Below, in pieces: positions 19,871-30,694 of a stretch of DNA of 64,000 nt. The position numbers were made by a program, and so were the translations under genes. Under the pieces are notes generated by a model. That model had not been told where the DNA came from. It worked only from the letters and a program-made list of their open reading frames with translations, and did not search any database. This stretch comes from Archivesica marissinica. Its lineage: Eukaryota > Mollusca > Bivalvia > Venerida > Vesicomyidae. Each line of letters opens with the position of its first letter. Position 1 is the first letter of the stretch. The stretch lies in assembly GCA_014843695.1 (NCBI GenBank), contig CM026401.1, positions 53,467,320 to 53,531,319 of the forward strand, written 5' to 3'.

Positions 19871-22315
19871 CACATATGGCAACTCCACAGCTAGTATTGG
19901 TGGAGGAAAACGACGGGTGCCCCACCGAGCAGTATGTCAGGCATGGGTGCCCCACCGAGCAGTATGTCAGGCATGGGTGCCCCACCGAGCAGTATGTCAG
20001 GCATGGGTGCCCCACCGAGCAGTATGTCAGGCATGGGTGCCCCACCGAGCAGTATGTCAGGCATGGGTGCCCCACCGAGCAGTATGTCAGGCATGGGTGC
20101 CCCACCGAGCAGTATGTCAGGCATGGGTGCCCCACCGAGCAGTATGTCAGGCACGGTGGGTGCCCCACCGAGCAGTATGTCAGGCATGGGTGCCCCACCG
20201 AGCAGTATGTCAGGCATGGGTGCCCCACCGAGCAGTATGTCAGGCATGGGTGCCCCACCGAGCAGTATGTCAGGCATGGGTGCCCCACCGAGCAGTATGT
20301 CAGGCATGGGTGCCCCACGAGCAGTATGTCAGGCATGGGTGCCCCACCGAGCAGTATGTCAGCATGGGTGCCCCACCGAGCAGTATGTCAGGCAGGGTGC
20401 CCCACCGGAGTATGTCAGGCACGGGTGCCCCACCGAGCAGTATGTCAGGCATGGGTGCCCCACCGAGCAGTATGTCAGGCATGGGTGCCCCACCGAGCAG
20501 TATGTCAGGCACGGGTGCCCCACCGAGCAGTATGTCAGCAGGGTGCCCCCCGGAGTAGTCAGGCATGGGTGCCCCGAGCAGTATGTCAGGCACGGGTGCC
20601 CCACCGAGCAGTACGTCAGGCATGGGTGCCCCACCGAGTAGTATGTCAGGCACGGGTGCCCCACCGAGCAGTACGTCAGGCACGGGTGCCCCACCGAGCA
20701 GTATGTCAGGCATGGGTGCCCCACCGAGTAGTACGTCAGGCATGGGTGCCCCACCGAGTAGTATGTCAGGCACGGGTGCCCCACCGAGTAGTACGTCAGG
20801 CATGGGTGCCCCACCGAGCAGTATGTCAGGCACGGGTCCCCACCGAGCAGTACGTCAGGCATGGGTGCCCCACCGAGCAGTATGTCAGGCATGGGTGCCC
20901 CACCGAGCAGTACGTCAGGCATGGGTGCCCCACCGAGTAGTATGTCAGGCATGGACAGTTAGTCAGGCATGGGTGCCCCACCGAGCAGTACGTCAGGCAT
21001 GGGTGCCCCACCGAGTAGTATGTCAGGCATGGACAGTTAGTCAGGCATGGGTGCCCCACCGAGCAGTACGTCAGGCATGGGTGCCCCACCGAGTAGTATG
21101 TCAGGCATGGACAGTTAGTCAGGCATGGGTGCCCCACCGAGCAGTACGTCAGGCATGGGTGCCCCACCGAGTAGTATGTCAGGCATGGACAGTTAGTCAG
21201 GCATGGGTGCCCCACCGAGCAGTACGTCAGGCATGGGTGCCCCACCGAGTAGTATGTCAGGCATGGACAGTTAGTCAGGCATGGGTGCCCCACGAGCAGT
21301 ACGTCAGGCATGGGTGCCCCACCGAGTAGTACGTCAGGCATGGGTGCCCCACCGAGCAGTACGTCAGGCATGGGTGCCCCACCGAGCAGTACGTCAGGCA
21401 TGGGTGCCCCACCGAGCAGTACGTCAGGCACGGGTGCCCCACCGAGCAGTATGTCAGGCACGGGTGCCCCACCGAGCAGTATGTCAGGCATGGACAGTTA
21501 GTCAGGCATGGGTGCCCCACCGAGCAGTACGTCAGGCACGGGTGCCCCACCGAGCAGTATGTCAGGCACGGGTGCCCCACCGAGCAGTATGTCAGGCATG
21601 GACAGTTAGTCAGGCATGGGTGCCCCACCGAGCAGTATGTCAGGCACGGGTGCCCCACCGAGCAGTATGTCAGGCACGGGTGCCCCACCGAGCAGTATGT
21701 CAGGCATGGACAGCTAGTATGGTAGGCGATGGGTGCCCCACCGAGCAGTATGTCAGGCATGGGTGCCCCACCGAGCAGTATGTCAGGCATGGGTGCCCCA
21801 CCGAGCAGTATGTCAGGCACGGGTGCCCCACCGAGCAGTATGTCAGGCACGGGTGCCCCACCGAGCAGTACGTCAGGCATGGGTGCCCCACCGAGCAGTA
21901 TGTCAGGCATGGACAGTTAGTCAGGCATGGGTGCCCCACCGAGCAGTATGTCAGGCATGGGTGCCCCACCGAGCAGTATGTCAGGCACGGGTGCCCCACC
22001 GAGCAGTATGTCAGGCATGGGTGCCCCACCGAGCAGTATGTCAGGCATGGGTGCCCCACCGAGCAGTATGTCAGGCACGGGTGCCCCACCGAGCAGTATG
22101 TCAGGCACGGGTGCCCCACCGAGCAGTACGTCAGGCATGGGTGCCCCACCGAGCAGTATGTCAGGCATGGACAGTTAGTCAGGCCATATACCTTCCTTAA
22201 GCCAGCTGCATATTTTCCTCACATAAAATAATTCGACAGCTTCAGCGAGATTCGAACCAACAGTGGTGATGGTGAATCCGTCTTAGCATCTAGGTCACGG
22301 CGGGTCCTCAGAAAG
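19871..22315 (-). mobile_element. SINE family D hosting a 2.3-kb internal array
   Basis: The tRNA-like head is at right (22225-22315, minus strand; gattcgaaccaacag on the plus strand), and the tail is at left (catatggcaactccacagc, 19873). Between them the normal ~30-bp body segment is amplified about 75 times. The paralogous SINE at 41645-41820 has the same ends and no array. Confidence 0.85.
19914..22182. repeat. 30-bp minisatellite, about 75 units, inside a SINE
   Basis: Units read gggtgccccaccgagcagta plus tgtcaggcat. A higher-order 78-bp unit (two repeats plus an 18-bp piece ggacagttagtcaggcat) is repeated five times at about 20960-21280. Between 20330 and 20580 units are damaged by small deletions. 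The unit matches the body of other family D SINEs (for example cgggtgccatccgagcagca at 24136). All frames on both strands stay open over long distances because 30 is a multiple of 3; I judge this noncoding. Confidence 0.95.
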
Positions 22316-22424
22316 TGTTATGCATATAATTATACTTGCAAAAATGAAATGGACATTATAAATTTTAATATATTATTAAATATTATATGACAACATCTGA
22401 AAAGTTAGCTTGGGTTCCAGTCTG

Positions 22425-22543
22425 TCGATTTTTAACTTCTGGTTGATATTATCAGAAGCTCAATACGGCCCAATTAATAGTCTCGGTGTTAAAATATATT
22501 TATTTGACTGACCAGGCAAAATATATCGACTCCTGTTCCCAGG
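22425..22543 (-). repeat. Dispersed repeat F, inverted copy
   Basis: Reverse-orientation match to 5435-5580, ending cctgttcccagg, where a small hairpin element is inserted. Confidence 0.7.
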
Positions 22544-22655
22544 CACAGGCACAAGACACAAACAATTATTTGTTTGGCCTATGGTCATATATTAAGTAAT
22601 GTTACTTAATATATGACCATAGGGCAAACTAATGTTTGTGTTTCTTGTGCCTGTG
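22544..22655. mobile_element. 112-bp foldback MITE with 8-bp target duplication (hAT-like)
   Basis: Flanked by ttcccagg at 22536-22543 and 22656-22663. Termini cacaggcacaagacac and its near inverse complement fold together. The centre is a perfect 22-bp inverted repeat (22578-22599 and 22602-22623) with a 2-nt spacer. An 8-bp duplication fits hAT or other 8-bp-TSD superfamilies. The paralog at 42058-42168 has the same duplication. Confidence 0.8.
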
Positions 22656-22920
22656 TTCCCAGGATATGTGGGACCGTTAAACCCCAAAAATAAACATAAA
22701 ATGTGATAGTGGTCTAATACCAACATAACAAATTATGAATGCATGTTATTACAGCGAGCACCGAATCGAGACTGGTTATCAAAATATATCGACGCCTGTT
22801 CCCAGGCTACTGAAAAGTGGCAAACGCGTACAAAACCACTAAACGCACATTTAAAGCACTAATATGCATGCAGACACACAACCTGTAGCTTTTATACAAT
22901 ATAAACTGTATACAAGTAGT

Positions 22921-23100
22921 GTGCTTTCAAAGTAAAGTTATAATACCGTTGTAATATTACACTACTGTATAGGTAAGGCAATATACGATAGCTTACAGGT
23001 ACTGTGATTTATTGTTTAATAGGTTATACCTGACTTACCTATAATGCAATAGTGTATGGCATGCTTGTTTACAACCGTTATTACTTTACTTTGAAAGCAC
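22921..23100. mobile_element. 180-bp foldback element
   Basis: Ends gtgctttcaaagtaaagt and its inverse complement; inner arms (actgtataggtaagg and ttacctataatg) also pair. No ORF. The paralog is at 42430-42609. The target duplication is uncertain (possibly gtat). Confidence 0.7.
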
Positions 23101-23168
23101 AGTATATATATTAATCATATTTTATTTACTATTTTACATATATAGTACATATAGACTTAACATTCATT

Positions 23169-23348
23169 ACAGTCCAACCTGTGTTAGTGGTCACCTCCAT
23201 TAAGCAGCCAACCTGTATTAAGCAGCCAATGTCCAGATTCCCAATATGTTGTTTTATTATACATTTGACCTCTATTAAGCAGCCACCTGTGCTAAGCAGC
23301 CACTTTCTGTGATTCCCTTTGCTGGCTGCGTAAGACAGGTTTGACTGT
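23169..23348. mobile_element. 180-bp MITE with TA target site
   Basis: Terminal inverted repeats cagtccaacctgtgtta and taagacaggtttgactg (about 16 of 18 matches), flanked by TA on both sides, suggest a Tc1/mariner-type MITE. Internal ttaagcagcca repeats occur several times. The paralog is at 42679-42858. Confidence 0.65.
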
Positions 23349-24054
23349 ATATGATAAAATGCAAAATGGGTTGGGAAACAAGTTCTAGCAACATTAGTAA
23401 ACTGCCCTCCCCAATATATATACATTGTATATATATACGCTGAAGTAGCGTGCCTGTGATCATTATATTTCCATGTACCTAGAAATAAAATACTGTACAT
23501 AGCAATGTAGGCTACTTGATGTACACAAGTCAATTTTATTGCATGAAATAAATCGACTCCCTAGTGGAATTCGAGCATACAGCAAGTGGTAATTTATTTG
23601 AAGTCAAATACCGTAACCATTCTGCCATGGTACGGATTCCCCGTCGCAAGATCATTGAATTCACGCAAGATATATGTATATAATACATCCTATTACGATA
23701 AATAGAATATTAGCTTATTGTCTGGTAAATATAAATGTATTAGGCTTGGCTCCGAAATTCGCCTAATAAATGTATATTTAGTGTACACATTTATTTTAGT
23801 CAATTGCGAAAACAAGTTCCTACGACTTTTAGTAGTCACTCGAATACATCGCAAGGACGCATTCGTAACGGCTACAGCTGGGCGCGAACTCTGGGCCTTA
23901 CGCGCTGGAGCAAACGCGCTACCACGCTATCACGACTTCCATAAAATTGAACTACTTTTTACTTTGTTGATTCTTATCTCCAGACCCAACCTCGTGCAAA
24001 ATCTGGCAGACTGATTATGATGTATGTAGTATGTTCATGTCTCAACGATTTTGT
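23349..24054. other. Noncoding with two SINE head fragments
   Basis: At 23545-23640 (minus) there is a tRNA-like head fragment related to family D (gtggaattcgagcatacagc on the plus strand). At 23848-23945 (minus) there is a family A head (gtcgtgatagcgtggtagcg on the minus strand). The rest is unrecognised. The same pieces occur at 43058-43145 and 43345-43440. Confidence 0.6.
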
Positions 24055-24262
24055 TTGTTTTCGGGGCTTAATGTCGCACCAACACAGTAGGTCATACGTC
24101 GACTCTCCGGCTATTATTTGAGCAAGAATACTCCGGGTGCCATCCGAGCAGCATTGCAGACACGGACGGGCATCGACCTACCGCAAGCAATCAGGATAGC
24201 TTCCTCACATGAAAGAATTCGACACCCCGCGCTTTCCTCGACCGTAAGCTCAATCTTGACAA
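24055..24262 (-). mobile_element. SINE family D, head-truncated
   Basis: The tail at left is ttttcggggcttaatgtcgc. The body cgggtgccatccgagcagca gives the ancestral, unamplified form of the 30-bp array unit. The tRNA-like head is missing after gacaccccgcgctttcctcg. Confidence 0.75.
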
Positions 24263-24449
24263 CAATGAAGAAAATACTGAATTACCGATTCAACAACGAT
24301 TCCCTTTTATCTGATATTTTCCAGTGGCGAATGGAATAACGGTTAAAAATGACCACAACTTCTATCATATCTGGTATTGTCATGATTCTTGGAACTTATC
24401 TATTGTTGTGGCTATGTGAACACAGTGTTATACTGAGTTAAGTTAGTAT

Positions 24450-26162
24450 TCACACGACATAATAAACTACCACGTTACCCTCCTTCATCCCCACAAATAA
24501 TCTGTTCGTGCTGTTGCAATAGGCAAGACATTGTGGCAGAACTTCAGAGTTATTGACTAGACGTTTACTTGTTTCATCCTTATTTATCTCGCTGTCAACA
24601 GAAACGGTATATATGACACGATATTGTGCATCACAGTAATACAAAAATCCAGTGTTGTCAGTTGCCATGCCGAGAACTCCAGATCGACAGGAAGTAACTC
24701 TTTTCGCATTACCGCAGCAACCATCATCTGTAGAAAACTCTTTGATATTGGTTGTGTCGTACATGTATATCATTGTTTTGTCTTTGTTTAATGCTATGTA
24801 CTTAGGTTGAATTGCATCCACGTTGAGCGAAAACATCACATTCCCGCTAGAATCGTACTTTTCCAACTTTACCGGATCCATCATGCTCACAATTATGTTC
24901 TCATCTACCGATGTAACGCCATAGCATTTCCCACTAACAGGTATCTGCTTTTCCTTCAATATTTCCAGACATTTGTTTTCGTTTACAGTCACAAAGGTCA
25001 GAGTTCTCGCTTCCGGGTGAGTAACGACAATCTGCGTATCGTTGATGGCAGTAGCATCCCAAGGGGCTGATTCAAACATAATCTCGGAAACAATACGATC
25101 TTCTTCTACATTTATCATTTTCACCGATTTATTTGCGTTGTCAACTGCAACAAGATGATCCCTCGACCAGAGTACCAACCCACTAATAAGACATGTACCA
25201 TTGTTTTTAGATTGTGTGTTCAGAACTACCAACTTCTTAGCAGATTTGTCGGCATTCTCGTTAACGACAATTTCCCCAAAGCTATAAGGTGTTGTCTTAA
25301 GAGCTACAATTTCTTGCTTTGGTTGAAAGTCATACCTTTTCGCGGTGAATCTCAGCTTTACCAGATCATCATAATTTGAGTGCAGGTTAATTTCAGCCCT
25401 TTTCATCGCTAAGAAAAACTGGCACTTGTTTGTTTTCATTTTGCTGTCCAGGTACAATTCCATTGCGTTAATGTCAAACTTTGTGGAATGACATTTATTG
25501 CTATAAGATTTAATTCTCTTCAGCTCATTCTTTCGCATGTTATTAAGCTTCTTGTCAAATTCACGTTCAATTTTATCTAGATGGTCGCTGACCATTTTTC
25601 TCAGTTCGCATTTGCTAGTTTGTGCTACTTCATAATTCAGTTCAATCACATTAAGAATAGTTTCAACTTGTTCCTGCATAGTATCTACAACATGACCTAG
25701 CTTTTTTATTTTACCTTTAAGGTTGCTGTATTCTTTTTCTATGTCAACACAATTTAACATATCTGACATGATCTTAACGTCTTTGCACTTACCATGTCTT
25801 TTAGACTTGCAAATAGCGCAACATATCTGTCCATGAGAAGTACAATAGTAATCTATCGGCTGGTCAGCGTGTATCATACACATTTCAGGCATACATGTAT
25901 CACCTTTTAAAGCGCTTTCTGGCCGTTGCTTCGGCATATGCTCCTTTTGTTGAACAGTGTGTCCCTTTGTTGCTGTTACACGACGGTGTGAGCGATGACA
26001 ATCTTTACATAGATATTCATGACACTCTATACAATATCCTTCAGCTGGCAAATGTTCCTCCTCTGTCTGACATGGGTCACAGAATAGTTCCAAGTTTTCA
26101 TCTGAATTTCCACCCTCCTTTAAGTTAGCACATTTACTCTGATTGTCCTCAGTAGTCTCCAT
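24450..26162 (-). CDS. TRIM-like two-B-box protein without RING (copy 1), 570 aa
   Basis: Single-exon ORF from METTEDNQSKCANLK. B-box 1 at residues 28-68 (C28, C31, C44, C47, C52, C55, H59, H68). B-box 2 at about 95-126 (C95, H98, C107, H110, C115, C118, H123, with C126 where His is usual). A coiled coil spans about 135-265 and a beta-propeller/NHL-like region about 310-570 (for example SGLVLWSRDHLVAVDNANKS). There is no RING domain before the B-boxes, so E3 activity of its own is doubtful. Such proteins are often annotated TRIM2/3/56/71-like in bivalves and linked to innate immunity, but the function here is unknown. The ATG is in frame and is followed directly by conserved sequence shared with the paralog at 43904-45622. 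It is intact, and no intron is needed. Confidence 0.9.
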   Translation of the reverse strand: METTEDNQSKCANLKEGGNSDENLELFCDPCQTEEEHLPAEGYCIECHEYLCKDCHRSHRRVTATKGHTVQQKEHMPKQRPESALKGDTCMPEMCMIHADQPIDYYCTSHGQICCAICKSKRHGKCKDVKIMSDMLNCVDIEKEYSNLKGKIKKLGHVVDTMQEQVETILNVIELNYEVAQTSKCELRKMVSDHLDKIEREFDKKLNNMRKNELKRIKSYSNKCHSTKFDINAMELYLDSKMKTNKCQFFLAMKRAEINLHSNYDDLVKLRFTAKRYDFQPKQEIVALKTTPYSFGEIVVNENADKSAKKLVVLNTQSKNNGTCLISGLVLWSRDHLVAVDNANKSVKMINVEEDRIVSEIMFESAPWDATAINDTQIVVTHPEARTLTFVTVNENKCLEILKEKQIPVSGKCYGVTSVDENIIVSMMDPVKLEKYDSSGNVMFSLNVDAIQPKYIALNKDKTMIYMYDTTNIKEFSTDDGCCGNAKRVTSCRSGVLGMATDNTGFLYYCDAQYRVIYTVSVDSEINKDETSKRLVNNSEVLPQCLAYCNSTNRLFVGMKEGNVVVYYVV

Positions 26163-26377
26163 GATTGTTTGTTCATTTACTAATACTGTTATATATATCT
26201 TCTTTCATTCGTCTCCTCGCATATTCTTACAAGACCATACACGTTTATATCGTTAAACTACCCAAGCGACACATATTGATTATATTTGTGCAGTTTGTTT
26301 TCCATGTTGCCTACGTAAACAGTATTAAACTGCTTCGTCATAGTTTTTGTCACTAAATCAGATACCGTTCTAATGTT
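26163..26377. other. 5' flank of the B-box gene
   Basis: 215 bp between the start codon and a TTAA element; conserved in the paralogous locus (45623-45841). It should hold the promoter or 5' UTR, but I see no certain TATA box or initiator. Confidence 0.4.
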
Positions 26378-26906
26378 TTAAAGCAGCATTACATCGTATG
26401 AAATAAGATATTTGAAAAATTAAAATGTTACGTATGGATAGCAATGCTGCTACACATTCTAACATTATACTTTGTATGCTTATGTTTATTTGGTAAACAG
26501 TGTTTTTGTTGCGATAAACAAACTCGAAACCGAAAGTAGGACTTTCCGAGTCGATCGGTCACGCACTTGTTTACAACCGGAACGCATCGTCCGCACTTGT
26601 TTACATACGGAATGCATCGTCCCCATTTGTCCCACGTTAGTTTAAACATATTTTATTTAAAAAAATGTAACATATATACATATAGCAATTACATTACAAT
26701 ATAATATTTTATGTTTTGAAAAAGGATTATATCCGAAAGCTAGATTAGCTTATAAAGGTCTTCACCTTCCATATCCCACGTTGTCTTTTTAATTAAATTA
26801 CTTGATATGTTGATTCATACCTCTGTTAGTTAAGTCTTTTAGGGACATTTTTACATACCCGCGAGGGGTTCGACATTAGAGGAAGATAGATAGATATATA
26901 GATAGC

Positions 26907-26965
<59 letters not shown>

Positions 26966-27197
26966 TTGTTCATGTTCAAAATATATACGTTGTTTTCTAC
27001 ATCCTCTGTTGTTTCACGCATGCGCGCTGTGCGTGTTTACATTTCGTGTGTTGATAAACAAATTCGCGTATACGACGGTTTAAATTTATTGGAATTTTAT
27101 CTTTTCTGAGCGACTATTTCGAGTTTTGTAAACACACACACATTAGTATTTATATTTTACCCAAAACATCCTTTATTACGATGTGATGCTGGTCTAA
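26378..27197 (+). mobile_element. TTAA-flanked MITE-like element (T1)
   Basis: Starts TTAA then agcagcattacatcgta; ends tacgatgtgatgctgg with a decayed right TTAA (ctaa). It has internal GC-skewed patches, a (GATA)n tract and no ORF. TTAA target sites are used by piggyBac and Kolobok transposons. Its paralog T2 is at 45842-46546, and an opposite-orientation relative T3 is at 28371-28968. Confidence 0.75.
26886..26965. repeat. (GATA)n microsatellite
   Basis: About 18 gata units, slightly interrupted, inside T1. The paralogous element has only about three units at 46319. Confidence 0.95.
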
Positions 27198-27393
27198 ATG
27201 TACACAATTCGTACGCTATATTACACATTAGGCCTACACTCAGCTTGTCACATTACGGTTCTCTATTAGTTTGCACAGTGCAGCGTATTGTTAATGTAGA
27301 TTGACCTAATCCATTATAGAAGTCACTCGATCATTATAGAGGTCACCCGAATATTCGTAAGTCATATGTACTCCTGTACTGACTCTCTATAAG

Positions 27394-27645
27394 TTGGTGT
27401 GGAATGGGTACACCAGTCCATGTCAGTTACTTGGTGTGGAATGGGTACACCGGTCCATGTCAGTTACTTGGTGTGGAATGGGTACACCGGTCCATGTCAT
27501 TTACTTGGTGTGGAATGGGTACACCAGTCCATGTCAGTTACTGGGTGTTGAATGGGTTATGGGACAAGAAGTGGAACCAGTGTGTGTCTTGTCGATAATT
27601 GGTCACAATATCAATTATAATGGCTCTCGAATATAACATAGCTTT
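27394..27645. repeat. 37-bp minisatellite with tail, second location
   Basis: Four to five units of the array at 18944 with the same ~90-bp tail (ggttatgggacaagaagtg), lying between two copies of a ~100-bp flank (tcactcgatcattatagagg to gactctctataa). The paralogous site at 46660-46770 has one flank copy and no array, so this is an insertion or duplication specific to copy 1. Confidence 0.85.
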
Positions 27646-27760
27646 TTTCATAATACAGGTCACTCGATCATTATAGAGGTCACTCGATCATTATAGAGGA
27701 CACACGAATATTCGTATAAGTCATAATATATATGTACTCCTGTACTGACTCTCTATAATT

Positions 27761-28155
27761 TGGTGATTGTAGCCTAATCTATGACCGGGCTTAGCATGCA
27801 AATAATACTATACATCAAACATCTACGAATGTGATATGCGAGCCAGTATAGAGTAACTCCTGTACTGACCCTATACATGTTGGTGCTTGTAGCATAATCT
27901 ATGGCCGTGCTGAGCATGCAAATAATATTATACATCAAACATATTCATACATTTAGGAATATGAGATGTGAGACAGTATATAGTGACTCCTGCACTGACC
28001 CTATACAGTTTGGTGCGTGTAGCCTAATATATGGCCGGGCTGAACATGCAAATAATATTACATATCAAGCATATTCACACATCAACGAATATGAGATGTG
28101 GGACAGTATATAGTGACTCCTGTACTGAACTTATACATGTTGGTGATTGTAGCCT

Positions 28156-28160
<5 letters not shown>
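27761..28160. repeat. ~130-bp tandem repeat, 3 units plus a partial
   Basis: Units start tggtgcttgtagcctaatct at 27761, 27881, 28011 and 28141 (periods 120, 130 and 130). The paralog at 46771-47470 has 5-6 units. Confidence 0.9.
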
Positions 28161-28193
<33 letters not shown>

Positions 28194-28195
28194 GC
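28157..28195. repeat. (CAT)n microsatellite
   Basis: About 12 units ending cagccatagtttattgttg. The paralogous tract at 47588-47710 has about three times as many, followed by (CAG)n. Confidence 0.95.
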
Positions 28196-28370
28196 CATAG
28201 TTTATTGTTGCAAGATTTCTTCCACTCAGTTTCTGGTAACATTAGTAATTATGCTTATCCTATAATATCCGTATCAAGAACGTGCTCTATCTATACTTAT
28301 GTCAGCAAATATTAGGCAACTAAAACAGCTATACAACCGAGCCGGAAGTAAAAGTCTACATATATCTGAC

Positions 28371-28968
28371 TTAAAGCAGCATTACATCGTAATAAAGGAT
28401 GTTTTGGGTAAAATATAAATACTAATGTGTGTGTGATTACAAAACTCGAAATAGTCGCTCAGAATCGATAAAATTCCAATAAATTTAAACCGTCGTATAT
28501 GCGAATTTGTTTATTAACACACGAAATGTAAACACGCATAGCGCGCATGCGTGAAACAACAGAGGATGTAGAAAACAACGTATATATTTCGAACATATCT
28601 ATCTTCCTCTAATGTCGAACCCCTCACGGGGATGTAGAAATGTCCCTAAAAGACTTAGCTAACAGAGGTATGAATCAACATATCAAGTAATTTAATCAAA
28701 AAAGACAACGTTGAACAAATGGGGACGATGCATTCCGAATGTAAATAAGTGTGGACGATGCGTTCCGGTTGTAAACAAGTGCGTGACCGATCGACTCGGA
28801 AAGTCCTACTTTCGGTTTCGAGTTTGTTTTATCGCAAAATACGCTGTTTACCAAATAAACATAAGCAGACAAAGTATAATGTTAGAGTGTGTAGCAGCAT
28901 TGCTACCCATACGTAAAAATTGAATATTTCAAATATATTTTATTTCATATGATGTAATGCTGCTTTAA
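28371..28968 (-). mobile_element. TTAA-flanked MITE-like element (T3)
   Basis: Perfect 18-bp ends ttaaagcagcattacatc and gatgtaatgctgctttaa. Its interior is the inverse of T1 (gaccgatcgactcggaaagt). It is absent at the paralogous position (47710). Confidence 0.85.
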
Positions 28969-29165
28969 CCACCGTAAATATGTTGAAACTTGAAACTAGA
29001 AATTTGTATAGATATATATCTATTACAAAATAAGTGCGGTGCAATGGTATACGCAAATCAATTGTAAGACATAGAGACACAGGTATTCAGGTGTAGCAAG
29101 GCATAGTCAAATTATTCACATAAACAGACGATTATATATTAATAATAAGTACACGTGGAACGAAT

Positions 29166-29260
29166 TCTTTCTTTTCTCTCTCCCTCTCTTCTCTCCTCTC
29201 TTTCGCTCTCTCTCTCACTATCTCTTCTCACTATATCTTCACTCTCTTCTCTCTCTCACT

Positions 29261-29295
<35 letters not shown>

Positions 29296-29545
29296 TTATC
29301 TCTCTCCTCTCTCTTTTCTCCTCTTTCTCTTCTTTCTCTCTTCTTTCTCTCTCACTCTCTCTCTCTCTTCTCTCTTTTGATCTCTCTCCTCTCTCTCTCT
29401 TCTTGCTCTCTTCTCCCCCCTCTCCTCTCCTCTCCTCTCTTATCTCCTCTCTCTCTCTTCTCTCCCTCTCTCTTCTATCTCTCATTATCTCTTCTCGCTC
29501 TCTCCTCTCTCTCTATATATCTATTTATGTCTCTTTTTATCCCGC
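29166..29545. repeat. Polypyrimidine (CT)n tract
   Basis: About 380 bp of nearly pure C/T on the plus strand, with few purines. Such tracts can form triplex (H-) DNA. Absent in the second segmental copy. Confidence 0.95.
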
Positions 29546-29950
29546 CATCGATTACGCTCTACAACATTATTTCGGCCTACCGCATGGAAGTACGATTACG
29601 CTCTACTACAACATTATTTCGGCCTACCGCATGGAAGTACGATTACGCTCTACTACAACATTATTTCGGCCTACCGCCTGGAAGTAGAATTACGCTCTAC
29701 TACAACATTATTTCGGCCTACCTCCTGGAAGTACGATTACGCTCTACTACAACATTATTTCGGCCTACCGCATGGAAGTACGATTACGCTCTACTACAAC
29801 ATTATTTCGGCCTACCGCATGGAAGTACGATTACGCTCTACTACAACATTAGTTCGGCCTACCGCATGGAAGTACGATTACGCTCTACTACAACATTATT
29901 TCGGCCTACCGCATGGAAGTACGATTACGCTCTACTACAAATCGTTCTGA
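29546..29950. repeat. 47-bp minisatellite, about 8.5 units
   Basis: Units read tacgattacgctctactaca, acattatttcggcctaccg, catggaag. The paralog at 47738-48368 has about 13. Confidence 0.95.
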
Positions 29951-30029
29951 AGAATTAAACGATCATATATCTTTGCTCACTTCAACAAAACGTTTCAACA
30001 GAATGAAAACGAACTTATATCAATAATAC

Positions 30030-30400
30030 CACAGGCGTTTGAAGTATCGACAAAAACAAAAAGTGTGTAAGACAATGCAACCAATGCAATAATTCTGAAT
30101 GAACAGCTCTCCTTTATCGACAAAATCAAAGAAATGTGTAAGACAGTGTAAGACAATGCAACCATTCTGAATGAGCAGCTCTCCTTTATCGACAAAAACA
30201 AATAAATGTGTAAGACTGTGTAAGACCATGCAACCATTCTGAATGAGCAGCTCTCCTTTATCGACAAAAACAAAGAAATGTGTAAGACAGTGTAAGACAA
30301 TGCAACCATTCTGAATGAGCAGCTCTCCTTTATCGACAAAAACAAAGAAATGTGTAAGACAGTGTAAGACAATGCAACCATTCTGAATGAGCAGCTCTCC
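30030..30400. repeat. 72-bp minisatellite, about 5 units
   Basis: Units contain accattctgaatgagcagct and cctttatcgacaaaaacaaa; 72 bp gives a 24-residue repeat in the open minus frames, not taken as coding. It ends directly at the tail of SINE-E. Confidence 0.95.
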
Positions 30401-30403
30401 TCT

Positions 30404-30668
30404 GTTTGTACGCTTATTTATCGTCGCTAACGGTTGCCCATATGAGCGACGCCTCCTGAAGAGAGTATTCATTTTACATAGTTGGAGGATAGTGCAATGA
30501 TACAGACATACCCGTTCCAGAGTCTCCCCTGGTTCGTTTACGTGCACTGTATAAAGCACCGGCACGAGACCTCGGTTTTAAGTCACATCTTATTAAGGTC
30601 AGACGGAGAATCGAACCTGCGATCCCCAGATTACCAGTCTAGCTTGTTACCACTGGACTACATATCCA
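30404..30668 (-). mobile_element. SINE family E, full length
   Basis: The tRNA-Thr-like head is at right (gattaccagtctagcttgtt on the plus strand) and the tail at left (ttatttatcgtcgctaacgg). It separates the 72-bp array from the 43-bp array. Confidence 0.8.
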
Positions 30669-30694
30669 TCTGTTTGCTGTTATGTTTTCAACAA

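Noticed and set aside
19876..22231. Long open frames (up to 354 codons) of Cys/Pro/Thr-rich or Ser/Gly/Met-rich repeats
   Set aside because: They are readings of the 30-bp minisatellite inside a SINE; several frames on both strands are open at once and the paralog has no array.
29155..29958. 267-codon Ser/Leu-rich open frame
   Set aside because: It reads the CT tract and then the 47-bp array; the second copy lacks the first half.
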